From: Anaeromyces robustus | Lineage: Eukaryota > Neocallimastigomycota > Neocallimastigomycetes > Neocallimastigales > Neocallimastigaceae | DNA length: 64,000 bases | Assembly: GCA_002104895.1 (NCBI GenBank) | Contig: MCFG01000011.1 | Coordinates: 1 to 64,000, forward strand | Direction of reading: 5' to 3' | Shown: one piece after another, positions 41,849-54,153 of the stretch | Layout of the letters: each line of letters begins with the position of its first letter | Numbering within the stretch: position 1 is the stretch's first letter | The notes under the pieces: model-generated | The model's database searches: none | Told to the model about the DNA's origin: nothing | Seen by the model: only the letters and a program-made list of their open reading frames with translations | Program-made: the position numbers and the translations under genes

Positions 41849-43990
41849 AACTGGTATTATCTTTCTCTTTCTTTTTTAGTTTTTCACTGGTCAAAAAGAT
41901 AGATGTATGGATTATCTTTATTTAATTCAGTTTACAGTTGATAATTATGGTTTACCTACCCCCCTTCTTTATTCCTTATGTAAATTATGATATTTATGAA
42001 TTTTTAGATTTACAGTTATTACTGAAAAAAAATAAAAAGAAAAAAAAAAAGAAAATATTAATAATATTTACAAAAAAAAATAAAAAGAAAAAAAAAAAAA
42101 AAGAAAATATTAATAATATTTACAAAAAAAAATAAAAAGAAAAAAAAAAAAGAAAATATTAATAATATTTACTATAACTATATCTCACACAAGTAACATC
42201 TTTACAAATATTGTAATTTTTCTAGCTAAGGTTTTAGGTTTTGTATATATACAATTTTTAAACATTATATAATATATATATAACTAATATATATTATTAT
42301 TGATTATAAATGAAAGTCATTAAATTTTAATTTAATGCTTTAAAAAAAAATAAATATTCAGCATACTAAATAATTATCCTATATAACAAAATAATACTTG
42401 TATTATAAAAAAATAATATTATATAATATTATTTAATTTTTTATATTATATTTTTTTATAATATTATATTATTTATAAGGAAAATAAATAAATTTTTTTA
42501 GAAAAAAAAATTAGAGACAATTAATGAAAATTTTATTACCACATCACTGCCTATAAAATTTATTGTCATATCATATTACTGCCTTAGACACTAGAAACTT
42601 TAAGTACGAAATACCTATAATGTAAAAAGCCTAGCCCAATTAAAAGAAAACCGTTAAGGTAGTGTAAAAAAAAAAAATAAATAAAAAAAATAAAATAAAG
42701 TTATCTATTTGTAGAACATTATATATTAACTCTATTAGATTCATCGTCTTAAGGATTAAAGTTTAAATATCAATTTCTTATAATTTTATTATCAATGATA
42801 TCATATTATCTATATTTATAGAATATAAAGAGAGTCAACTTCTTATAAGTATGACATTTGGAAAAAAAAATTATCCCTACTTGTTATTTATTATTATTTA
42901 TTATTTTTTAATAACAGATAATACTGATAATAATAAAACTAAAATTTTAAATATTAGTATGTTAAAAGGATAAACAATTGTAAAATTAAAATATGACTTT
43001 TTATTTACAATTAGTGCATTGTATTTATTATTACTATATTAAGTTAATATTTTAATTTGTATACATTTCATATTATATATAATAAATTTATAGAATATTC
43101 TATTATTCTATAAACTTTTTATTATTTATTATATATCAAAATAAATTTTATTTTAATATAATCTAAATAATAATAATAATTATTATTATTATTATTAACT
43201 ATAAGTTTAATATTATTAAAGATTAATTATAAAAAGTTATTATTATATATATGTTTACCATAGTTTTAAGAAGATTAAATTATTAATAAAAATACATAAA
43301 AAAATGGTATTTTTGATATATAAATAAAATAATAAAATATTTTATAAAATATATTTTATATAGGTATACATATTTTTTTAGAATATTCTATGATATTATT
43401 ATGTTTAAAGGAGAATAAAATCAAAAAAACAAAACAAAAACAAAACAAAAAAAAAGATACTTTTTTTGTTTTTTTTTTAATGAAATTAAAACCTCCATTT
43501 TTTTAATCCTATTATGGAATTTTGAACTTTTAATTATTATTTTTAATCTATTTGTTATTTAATTATCACTGCCTTTTTTTTTTTTTTTTTTTAATATTAA
43601 TTATATAACATTTTATTTTGTTATTAATAAATAATTAATTTTTTTAATTATAAATAATATTAACATTAATTTGTATTTTTAATACATAATATACATATTA
43701 ATTTATAATTTTGCGATTAAAATTATCAATAATTATTTAATTAAAAAAAAAACTATATTTTAAAAAATTATATATATAATTTAATTAAAATAAAAAAATT
43801 ATAAATAAGAAAAAAAAATCCCAATTTTTATTTTCTTCAAAAAAGTTTTTTTTTTTAATTAAAAAAAATATTAGTAAACAATAAATAATATAAATAACAT
43901 ATATATATACATATTAAGCAATTATAATAATTATAACAATTGTAAATATAAATAAGTAAAAAGAAAAAAAAAATTAAAAAAAAAATCAAA
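41542..43990. other. Intergenic region upstream of the ankyrin-like gene
   Basis: Contains a T-run (41818-41848), a 3-unit tandem repeat (42020-42172) and a complexity island at 42500-42860 with a repeated CACTGCC/ACTGCC word and TAGCCCAATTAAAAG. The remainder is A/T-only. No open gene was recognised. The island may be old transposon sequence. Confidence 0.6.
42020..42172. repeat. About 49-bp tandem repeat, three units
   Basis: Three head-to-tail copies of an A-rich unit end in GAAAATATTAATAATATTTAC, differing mainly in A-run length. The unit's end is itself palindromic (AATATTAATAATATT). Confidence 0.85.
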
Positions 43991-45241
43991 ATGACTAATT
44001 CTGATTTTGAAAATTTTAAAAATGAACTTTTTAATAAATTAAGAAAGGAAAGTAAAGATTGTCCAATAATTATTGAAAGAAATAGAAAATTAATCGATAA
44101 TTATTTATATAATAAAGATCTTCCTCAAGTTAAAGAATTCGTTAATGGATTTAATGATATTGTACTTGATAATAAAATTAAAAAGTATGATCTATTTGGA
44201 GATGTTTTATATGATAGATCATTTGATAGTATTTTAGCTTGTTTCAGAGAAAGTGATGTTCTAGTTAGAATTTGTAAACAAGAATATGAAAAAGCTGCAA
44301 AATGGAAAATAACAAAACTTGAAAATAAAAAAGTTATTGATTGGCTTTTAACTATGAATATCAATTATGGAGCTAAAAATGAATCAGGAATGACTGCTTT
44401 AATGTATGCTGTTAGACATGGAATACTTGAATTTGTGGTTGAAAAAATTATGAGTACTAATGGAAAACATATTAATTTTGTTAATAATAAAGGAAATAAT
44501 GCTTTATTCTTTGCTTCCCTGGATAGAAAAAATTTAAAAAGATTCATGAAATACAAAGACTATTTTGATGTTAATCATGTAAATAATAATAATGAGAATG
44601 TCATTTTATTTACTTGTAGATTCGGAGAAATGGTCACGGAAGAACATTTACTTATGTTAAAAGAATTAAATTGTTCTAATCCAAATATCATTAATAATAA
44701 TGGTGTGACAGCTGCTATGTATTTAGTGAAACGTTGTAAATATCAACAACTTAAATCCTTTGTACAAACTTATAATATTGATCCAAATTACAAAAATAAA
44801 TTTGATAATAGTTTAATTTCAGTTTTCATACAAGAATATTATAATCAATTTAAAGAAACTATTGGTAAAACGGAAGGATTTGGTTTAAATATGACTACTA
44901 TTAAAGGATTTGCACTTACACTTCAAGAATTAATTGATTTAGGTTGTGATTTCCATACTCCTGTCGATGAAGATGGTAATACTATAACTACTATTCTTTC
45001 TAAAATGAAAGATGATACTACTATTCAATATCTTCTTGAAAATAATTGTGTTGAATATGCCATTGATAATAAACATGATCAAAGTAATAAATATTCTGAA
45101 ATTGATACTTCAAATCCAACTATTAAAACGAATTTTGAATCCGTTAATAAATGGTTAAAAGAAGTCTATTATACTAAAGGTAAAATCAATACTGATGTAG
45201 CTGGTATTTTATTACATGGACATAACCATGTAATGTTTTAA
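43991..45241 (+). CDS. Ankyrin-repeat-like protein, 416 residues
   Basis: A single-exon gene with ATG in the context TCAAAATG and normal Dictyostelium codon use. Residues 1-110 are a charged helical region without a recognised domain. From about 111 on, degenerate ankyrin units appear: about 111-128, 131-161 (ESGMTALMYAVRHG), 166-198 (NKGNNALFFASL), 236-266 (NNNGVTAAMYLVKR) and about 328-355. They carry the G-x-TAL-x-A pattern and the helix-turn-helix spacing, but several conserved positions are lost. No signal peptide or membrane helix is present, so it is probably a cytosolic protein-interaction module. The C-terminus is short and His-rich (LLHGHNHVMF). It lies between two copies of a 255-bp repeat and may belong to a lineage-expanded ankyrin family. 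The partner is unknown. Confidence 0.85.
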   Translation: MTNSDFENFKNELFNKLRKESKDCPIIIERNRKLIDNYLYNKDLPQVKEFVNGFNDIVLDNKIKKYDLFGDVLYDRSFDSILACFRESDVLVRICKQEYEKAAKWKITKLENKKVIDWLLTMNINYGAKNESGMTALMYAVRHGILEFVVEKIMSTNGKHINFVNNKGNNALFFASLDRKNLKRFMKYKDYFDVNHVNNNNENVILFTCRFGEMVTEEHLLMLKELNCSNPNIINNNGVTAAMYLVKRCKYQQLKSFVQTYNIDPNYKNKFDNSLISVFIQEYYNQFKETIGKTEGFGLNMTTIKGFALTLQELIDLGCDFHTPVDEDGNTITTILSKMKDDTTIQYLLENNCVEYAIDNKHDQSNKYSEIDTSNPTIKTNFESVNKWLKEVYYTKGKINTDVAGILLHGHNHVMF

Positions 45242-45357
45242 TTTTGAAGAAAAAAAAATATATATATATATATTATATATATTATATATATATATTTATA
45301 TTAATAATAAACCCATATTAAATAATAATTTTAAATTAAAAAAAAAATAATAATAAT

Positions 45358-45610
45358 AATAATAAATGAATAAAAAATTAAGTGTAACTATCAAAAAAAT
45401 AAAAAAATAAAAAAATAAAAAAATAGAAAAAAATGAATAAGTAAAAAAAAAAAAAAAATAAATAAATAAATAAAAAAAAAAATTAAGTGTAACTATCAAA
45501 AAAATGAAAAATTAAAAAAATAAAAAAAAAGATAAATAAGTAAAAAAAAAAATAAATAAATAAAAAATTAATAATGTAACTATCAAAAAAATAAAAAAAT
45601 GAAAAAATTA
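45358..45610. repeat. A-rich tandem repeat marked by GTGTAACTATCAAAAAAAT
   Basis: The word GTAACTATCAAAAAAAT recurs at about 45382, 45488 and 45575, each followed by A-runs and AAATAAATAA. The spacing of about 105 then 87 bp marks a partly degenerate minisatellite directly 3' of the ankyrin-like gene. Confidence 0.8.
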
Positions 45611-45770
45611 AAAAAAATAAAAAAATGAAAAAATAAGAAAAATAAAAAAATGAAACAATGAAAAAAATAAAAAATAAAAAATAAAAAGATCAAAAAATAA
45701 ATCTTAGTATCCGTTATATTGTTGTTGTTAAAGTGTATGATTTATGACTATTTTACTTTCATTTTTTTTT

Positions 45771-46030
45771 CTTTAATTCAGATGTTGCTTCTTTATTTTA
45801 TAATATTTTATCATTTAGAAAAGAGTGAAATCTGAAAAGTACCTTATAATTAAATAAAAATTTCTTGAAATTATAATAATTTCCAATATATTTTTATTTT
45901 ATATTAAATATATGCTATAGATATATAGATTTTTTTTTTTTTAAATAGAATTTACTTTTAATTTTTAATCTATTTTTTTTTTTATGTACTAAATCTAAAA
46001 TGTATTAATTAATAATTATTTTTTATAATA
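45771..46030. repeat. 255-bp dispersed repeat, copy B
   Basis: Co-linear with 41286-41541 and in the same orientation, from CTTTAATTCAGAT to TGTATTAATTAATAATTATT, with scattered substitutions and small indels. Together the copies bracket the ankyrin-like gene. Confidence 0.75.
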
Positions 46031-46801
46031 AATAAAAAAAAAGCATAGAAGCTTCCTTTAGTATAAAAAAGGATTTTTCATTTTTTATTTAAATAAAAAA
46101 TTAAAATATAATAAAAAATAAAATTTAAAATTATAAAAATTGAATAAATTGTTCAAATTTTATTATTAAGTATTATTAAATATTATCAAATTTATATAAT
46201 TATAATAATAATTATTATATATAAATAATAGTAATAAATAATAATAAAATAATAAAAATAATAATAATATAATGAAATATTATAATATTCTATAATAAAA
46301 ATTTATTATATATATATATATATATATATAATTCTTATTAAATATTTAAAAATTTAAAATATATAAAATTAAAATACATATAAAAAAATTAGAAACTTTA
46401 ATTTTTATAGAATCAAGGAAAAAAACAATAATAAATAAAATATGTATATAGTTTCCTTAAAATGATTTTATTTTTTTCTCCATCTTTTTTTTTAATATTC
46501 TAATTATTATTATATATAAATATACCAATATATCATATATAATATGGTACTAATTAAAAAATAATAATAATAAAAAAACCTTGGTTCGACAATTTATATA
46601 TAACTATATTTAAAGCAAAAAAAAAAAAAAAGAATAAAATTAAATAAAATAAAATAAAATAAAATAAAATAAATATATTAATAATATAATAAAGATTCAT
46701 TATTATATTATTATAAATAAAAAAATAATAGTAATAACAATAATAATAAATTAATAAAATAAAAAATTAATAAAAATATATATATATACCTATTAAAAAA
46801 T

Positions 46802-46816
46802 ATGATAAAAAAATGA
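46802..46816 (+). promoter_or_regulatory. Four-codon upstream ORF overlapping the receptor start
   Basis: ATG ATA AAA AAA TGA at 46802-46816. Its stop overlaps the receptor's ATG (46813) in another frame. Such an arrangement could reduce translation or act by reinitiation. It may also be chance in A/T-rich DNA. Confidence 0.35.
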
Positions 46817-48675
46817 TCATTCTATTACTATTATTATTTATATTTTATATATTAACACCACCCATATATTCTATAACGGTAAAAAATGAAAAAGAATTTA
46901 ACGATGTAATATTAAATCATAAAAGTGAAACCTTAGAAATTAATATAAATTCAGAAATTATAATAAATAATGAAAAGAATACTAATATAACAAAATCATT
47001 GAAAAAATTATCAATTATTGGAAATTCTCAAAAAGATTCTATTTTAAATTTTCCCGATTTGACAAAACAATATTTCTTTAATGAAAATATTAAAGAAATT
47101 GAAATAAAAAATATATATCTTATTGGAAATATATATTTTAATAGAAATCAAAAAATTTCATTAGATGTTGTAACATTGGAAGGTAGTATTAAATCAAATT
47201 TTGATAAAGAAGAAAATAATAATGAAGATAATGAGGATAATGAAGATAATGAAAATAATGAAGATAATAAAGATAATACAATAAATTTTAATAATTTTTC
47301 ATATTGGCCATCAGAATCATCATATAATGATTATGAATGTTTATCTTTAAGTGGTAATGTTAACATTCAATCTTCAACATTTTTTGGTAGTGATTTATGT
47401 CAAAAAGCTATTATTAATTATTCAGGATTAAATAAATATAATCTTTTTATTAATAATTCTACTTTTAATGGTAATTATCAATCTCCAAGTTTATATATTG
47501 ATGAAGCTCAAAATATTGAAATTAGTAATAATATTTTTTATAATTCATTTTCACTTGAAAATGGGTAAGTTAATATTCTTTTTTTTTTTTCTTTAATCAA
47601 ATTAATATATATATATTTATATATATAAACTTTTATATTATATAAATATTATATTTTATAAATAAATATTTACCAGTAACTTTTTTTTTATTACTATTTC
47701 ATTTTTCATAATTTATATTTTATTACATACAAATTTATATACTTAAATATTATATATTAAAATAAACACTTAAAATAATTTTATATAATAACAATAATAA
47801 TACAAAAATATATATAAACTTGCATATAAAATTAAAAAAAAAAAAAAAAGTGGTTCTATAACAATAAATAAGTCATATACCAGTATAACAGATTGTACAT
47901 TTATTAATAGTTTATGTATGGAGAATGGAGGAGTATTTTATCTTGATAATGTTATATGGTTTAATGCAGAAAATATTAATGTAACCAATTCAACGGCGTT
48001 AATATCAGTAATACACAACTCTTTCATATACATATTTATTTAAATATAAATATATAAATACAAAAATATTGATATATAATTTATTTGAAAAAAAATATAT
48101 ATATATATATAAATAAAAAAATAAAAAATAAAAAATATTTAAAATATAATAATAAATAAGGGAGGAATTGCACATGTCTCAGCAAATCCTGGTTTAAAAT
48201 CAAAAGCCTATTTTAAAAATATAATTCATACGAATTATGATAATAAAGAAGCTAAAATAACAAATGGAGGTTTAGTTATGTGGTAAATTTTTTTTTTTTA
48301 AAAAAAAATATTATTATATTAATGGTATTATATAGTATAGTATAAAATATATGATTGCGTATATATATATATATATATATATGATAATAATATTAATGAT
48401 AATAATAATAAATAATTACATAAATAATATCATATTAATTAAATATAATATGAATTGAAATAATAAATTAACAAATAATAATAATAATAATAATAAAATA
48501 TAAATATATATATAATTTATAAATAATATAGTGTAATAAAAAATGCATATGTTGAATTAAATGGTTATATAGGAGAAAATTTATTTAATTATTATGGAGG
48601 AGGATCGGCTTTTTATCTAGGCGGAAGTGCATCATTAATTATAAAGTAATTTAAAATAAAAAAAGTTAAAAATAA

Positions 48676-48709
<34 letters not shown>

Positions 48710-49076
48710 TAAAAATATTATCATTTATTAAATATATATTATAAATAATATAATATGAATTTCCTTTATATATATATATATTTATATTTTTCTTTTATTT
48801 TTTCTTTTATATAAATAAATGAATTAAAATAAAACAAAAAAAAATATTAATAACATGATATTTTAAATTAAAGAAATGTAAAAATTAATAAAATACGAGG
48901 ATTTAATGTCGATGGATTATTATTATATACACTTTTAACAGATAAAGCCTATTTTAAAGCAACTAATATTAGAATGTTTAATGCCTATCAATATAATCCT
49001 CATAAATCAGCTATATTAATGTGGGCTACTAATAATGTAAAAGTTGAACTAGAAAAGTAAAAATATAAATATAAAA

Positions 49077-49111
<35 letters not shown>

Positions 49112-49809
49112 TATATACTTATTTTATTTATTTTTTAATATTATATTATTTTATATGTAAAAAAAAAAAAAATTATTAATTATATTATTAATTACTAATT
49201 ATTATCTATCTATTTTTTTTCTTTATTTTATTAATATCAATATAAATAATCTTATTAATAATTTTCCATTTATTATCATTTGTTTTATATATATATATAT
49301 AATTTCTTATCTTAAAATATTTATAAATATCATTTAAAAAATTGATTATTATTATTATTATAATTATTTTATTTAAAGTATAACGGTTGAAAATTCAGGT
49401 GGTTTTAATGCATGGTAAATATGAATAAAATTAAATATTATAAAAAAATTAATAATTATTAATATAGATAAATAATATATATATATATATATATATATAA
49501 ACGAAAATTATTAAATATATATATCTATCATGGTTAATAATTTAACTGTATTAATAATATATTCATCAAAAAAAAAAAAAAAATTAAAATAAAAAATAAA
49601 AAATAAAAAGTTTAATGTATATGTCTGATGATGTTACTTTAATAGCAAATAATATAGAAGTAACTACTTTTTATTCACAAACAGGATGTGAACTTTTTAA
49701 TTATAACTCCTACTCCCCTAATAATAGTAATTTCATTTTTATTTATAAAAAATAATATATATATATATATATATATATATTATTCATTTATAATTTATAT
49801 ATGTAATAA

Positions 49810-49846
<37 letters not shown>

Positions 49847-51824
49847 CACAAAAAAAATAGATGAACATTCTATTACAAATCTTAATTTAACTGATATAAG
49901 GTCCCAAGGAGGTAAATATAAAATATATAAAAAAAAAAAAAAAAAAAAAAAAAAGAAAAAAAGAAATTTACTAAATATTTTTTTAAAAAAAAAAATACTT
50001 TATATATAAATAAAAAAATAAATAAATAAATAAATAGCAATAATAAAAATCAATAATGGTATAATATCATTAGTAGATTCAAAGGTAATTTTTTTTTTTT
50101 TATTATTACTATTATTATATAGAAATATTAAAATATATATTTAATATTTTGTATAAATATGCATACACTATTAATATATATATATATATATACTTTATTA
50201 AATATTTTCAAAAAATATTTATATACTTCAATTATTACTGTAGATAGAAAATTTTCATAAATGTTATCTTGAAAATAATTGTGAAAATACATTAGATTCA
50301 GATATGAATGCTACAAAAACAGATTTATTTCTATTATATGATCATTCTACCATAAATGTAAATAATACTATATTTGATAATGTTAATGGAAGTAAGTTAT
50401 TATAAATATATATATATATATATATATAATTACACATATATTATAAATAATATTAATAATATAAATTTTTTAATAAATTTAAAATTTATAAAAAAAATTA
50501 TTAATAAAAAATTATTAATGAATATTATATATATATATATATATAATATTTAAAAAAAAAAAAAAAAAAGATATCGGAATTCAATCTTACATTGGTTCAA
50601 AAGTATATTTTTTTAATGATATTATAAAAAATAGTTATTTTCGAAATGGTTTATTTAATATTAATGATAGTACTAGTGGAGAACTTAACATCAATCAATG
50701 TCAATTTATAAATATAACTTCTGAATCGGGTTCAATTATTTATAATAATAATTATTATATAGCAAATATTAATATATTATTTAAGAATTCAATATTTATG
50801 AATAATATTGCCAAAAAATATGGTGGAGTTGCCTATTTAATTAGTCCTAGAATTACTCCTTGTCTTAAATTTGATCAATGTCAATTTTTAAATAATAAAG
50901 CAACCAGAGGTTCTATTGTTTATAGTTTAAATATGAATTCTGAACCACAAATTAGTAATAGTGAAGAATTAAAAAAAATTGATGGAGCTTTTGCTACAAA
51001 TCCAACAAAAATACGATTAGATGAAAATACTTTAACATCAAATATTACTATCTATTCTGGTGAAAAAATACCGGAAGGAATATCTTGTAAATATTAAAAA
51101 AATTTATTATTGTTATTATTATTTTTATTATTATATATATATATATATAAATATATATGTATATATATATATATTTATTTATTATTCTTATTATAATGAT
51201 TTTATTATTTTTATCATTTATTATTAACATAAACATACAATTTATTCTTTTAATTCATGGCTAATTATATATTTATATATATTTATATATAATTATATAT
51301 TTATAATTAATAGGTAAAATATATGATGATTATGATAATTGTAAGTAATAAAAAAAAAAGAGTCCACATAACATAATAATTTGATTTATAATATATTAAA
51401 TATTTTATATTTTTATATTTTAATGAATCTTTATTTTTTTTTATTTTCTAATTATTTTTTTTTATTAAAATATTAATACTTTTTTACAATCATTTTCTAT
51501 ATATAGTAATAAATTTTGAAGATGATATCTCTGATATGAATTTAAATGATATAGTATTTTTTACAGTGGAAGTGAATGATACTTATAATACAGAAATATA
51601 TGGACAAACTCAAAATTATTGTTGGAAAGATTCTTGTATATTGCCACCCATTGCTGGTAATATATTAAATAAAATATATATACTTTTATTACTTTTATTT
51701 ATAAATATAATAATTATTAAAGTATACATTTTATTTATATATTTTGTTTTTTCCGTTGGTTTGGTTTGTTAATTTATTTTTTTTTTTTTACTACTCTATT
51801 TTTTTATATTTATATATAAATGGT

Positions 51825-51873
<49 letters not shown>

Positions 51874-52118
51874 TAGTTACTGGAAATCCTGGAAATTATT
51901 TATTAAATTTTAAAATTAATACTTTTGGTAAATTTAGTTCATTTAGATATGACTTTCCTGGAATACCAATTGAAATAAAACAGTGTAATAAATCATATAT
52001 TAATCAAAATACCTACAGTTCAACATTTAAATCATGGTAAATATAAATTATAATGATGATAGCTTTTTTTTTCTTTCTTTAATAAATAGCTTAAATTTTT
52101 CCTTTTCTTTTATTTTCA

Positions 52119-52157
<39 letters not shown>

Positions 52158-54101
52158 TAAATAAAAAAATTAATAAAATTAATAAAATATTTTTCTTTGC
52201 TATTTTATAAATTATTAAGTTATAAACCTAAATGTGTACCTGTATGTAAAAATAAAGGTCTTTGCGTTAATAATAATGTTTGTAATTGTACAGGAACTAT
52301 GTATACAGGACTTTATTGTGATGAACATTTTAAATTAGAAAAAATAAAAGAATTGGATATTATTGTAAGATTTATAAGTTTAATACTACTTATTTGTTGT
52401 TTTGTTATTATGTTTTATACCATTAAATATAGAAATTCACCAATTATTAAAGGAAGTAGGTTTTATATATATTATATATCATAAAAATATAAAAATGATT
52501 ATAATTTATTAAATTTCATTAATTATAAATATATTTAAATTATAATATATTGCAATCTTAATTATTAAAAATATTTTTAAATTAACAATATTCTATATAA
52601 TATTGTAAATATAAATAATAATTAATAATTGTTTTTTTTTTTTTTTTTTTTTTAAAATTAATAGGAAGTATTGAATTCTTGATCATTATTTTAATTGGTT
52701 CCATAATAAATATTATTTATATAAATTTGTTAATTAAAGAAAGAACTAAATCAGTATGCTATAGAATATATCTTTGTGATAATATTGTAAAGTATTCAAA
52801 AAATAATAATTTATAAATAATATATATATATATATAATTAAATTTTATTATTAACAAATAATTATATATATGTAGAGTTTTGCATTAGTTTTTGGTTCAA
52901 TATTTGTAAAAACATTAAGAGTCTATGGAATGTATGTTGTATATTAATAAAAACAAATAATATTTTTTTATAAATATTTATATTTATCTAACTGCAATAA
53001 AAATTAATAATACATTTAAATATTTTTCTTTTTCAATTGTATTCATTATCTATTATATTTTAGATATACAAGTCGTATTACCAGAAAAGAAAAAAGAATG
53101 GAAATATCTAATAATATAATGTATACTATAGTTGTTTCTTTTATTATATTTCATATACTTATTGCTCTAATATGGTTAATGTTTGATGAAGTTCAAGTAA
53201 ATACAATAACAATAAAAAAAAATAATGAATATAAAGATTATAAAACTTGTGGATATCCTAAATATAAAATAATATGGTAAATAATAAATAATAATTATTA
53301 TTATTATTATTAATAAAAAGAAAAAAAGTAAAAAAGAAAGAAAGAAAAAAAGAAAGAGAATAAAAAACTAAATACATTAATTATATATATATATATATTA
53401 TTTAATTATTTAATTATTATTTTTTTATTATGATTATTAACATAACATATATATATATATAATAATCTAATTAATAATTTATAATATAAAATTATTATTA
53501 ATAAACAATGACAATGATATAAATAACTATAAATAGTTCAATAATAAACTTTACAATATTAAGTTTAGAATGTTATTTATCTTTTGCTATCAGAAATTTC
53601 AAGAATACGAACTTTAAAGAAGTAATTATATAATTAGAGAATAATAATATATTTTTTTATCATTATATAAAAAATATATATATACTTGAAAAAAAAAAAT
53701 TAAAATAATAGATTAAATAGATAAATAATTTTATAATTATAACAATAATTATATTAATTTTTCACTTTTATTTTTTTCTTTTTTCTTTTCTTTTTTTTTT
53801 TTTTAATATATATATTTAGAATTTAATTATCCTTGTATATATATACTGTATAGTTAAATTAATTACAGATTTTGTGAATAATGAAAAAGATATCATAATA
53901 AATATAAAAGATTTATTTAATGAATTTGGAGCAATAATTAATACATCCATTGTATTATATTTCATATTTATAGCAAAATTCAATTCAGTGAATATTAATA
54001 AATATCTTGATACTGAATTAAAGCGAACATCTAAATATCAAAAATGTGATGATACATTTAATAGTACAATTAATAGTACAATTAATAGTACACCTAGTTA
54101 A
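46813..54101 (+). CDS. Class C GPCR-like receptor with beta-helix and EGF ectodomain (20 exons)
   Basis: Proposed exons: 46813-47564, 47851-48007, 48161-48282, 48532-48645, 48874-49056, 49379-49414, 49611-49726, 49861-49911, 50038-50084, 50244-50391, 50571-51086, 51314-51340, 51507-51656, 51877-52036, 52220-52455, 52665-52786, 52876-52931, 53064-53276, 53537-53621, 53820-54101. All introns are GT-AG, every phase agrees, and the total is 1190 residues. Residues 1-20 form a signal peptide. About 30-850 show short Asn/Gly-rich beta-helix-type units (CTFINS, CQFLNN, GGVFYL), with an acidic Glu/Asp/Asn insert near 136-157. An EGF-like module lies at 865-893 (six Cys). Seven helices lie at about 907-928, 943-962, 972-993, 1016-1038, 1066-1087, 1098-1116 and 1130-1150. 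NSPIIK, SFALVFGSIFVKTLRVY and LSLECYLSFAIRNF are class C GPCR signatures, and Cys970/Cys1060 fit the conserved disulfide. Dictyostelium Grl receptors are the nearest known family. The usual Venus-flytrap ligand domain is replaced here. Ligand unknown. Confidence 0.8.
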
Positions 54102-54121
54102 ATAAAATAAACAATAAATAA

Positions 54122-54153
<32 letters not shown>

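Larger units (their letters stand above)
45242..46812. other. Intergenic, repeat-bearing
   Basis: Holds a 105-bp-type tandem repeat (45358-45610), copy B of the dispersed repeat (45771-46030), AT dinucleotide runs near 46310-46330 and A/T-rich upstream DNA of the receptor gene. No gene seen. Confidence 0.7.

Noticed and set aside
46581-46590. TTGGTTCGAC as a tRNA B-box
   Set aside because: No acceptor stem, anticodon arm or A-box at proper distance; single B-box-like word only.
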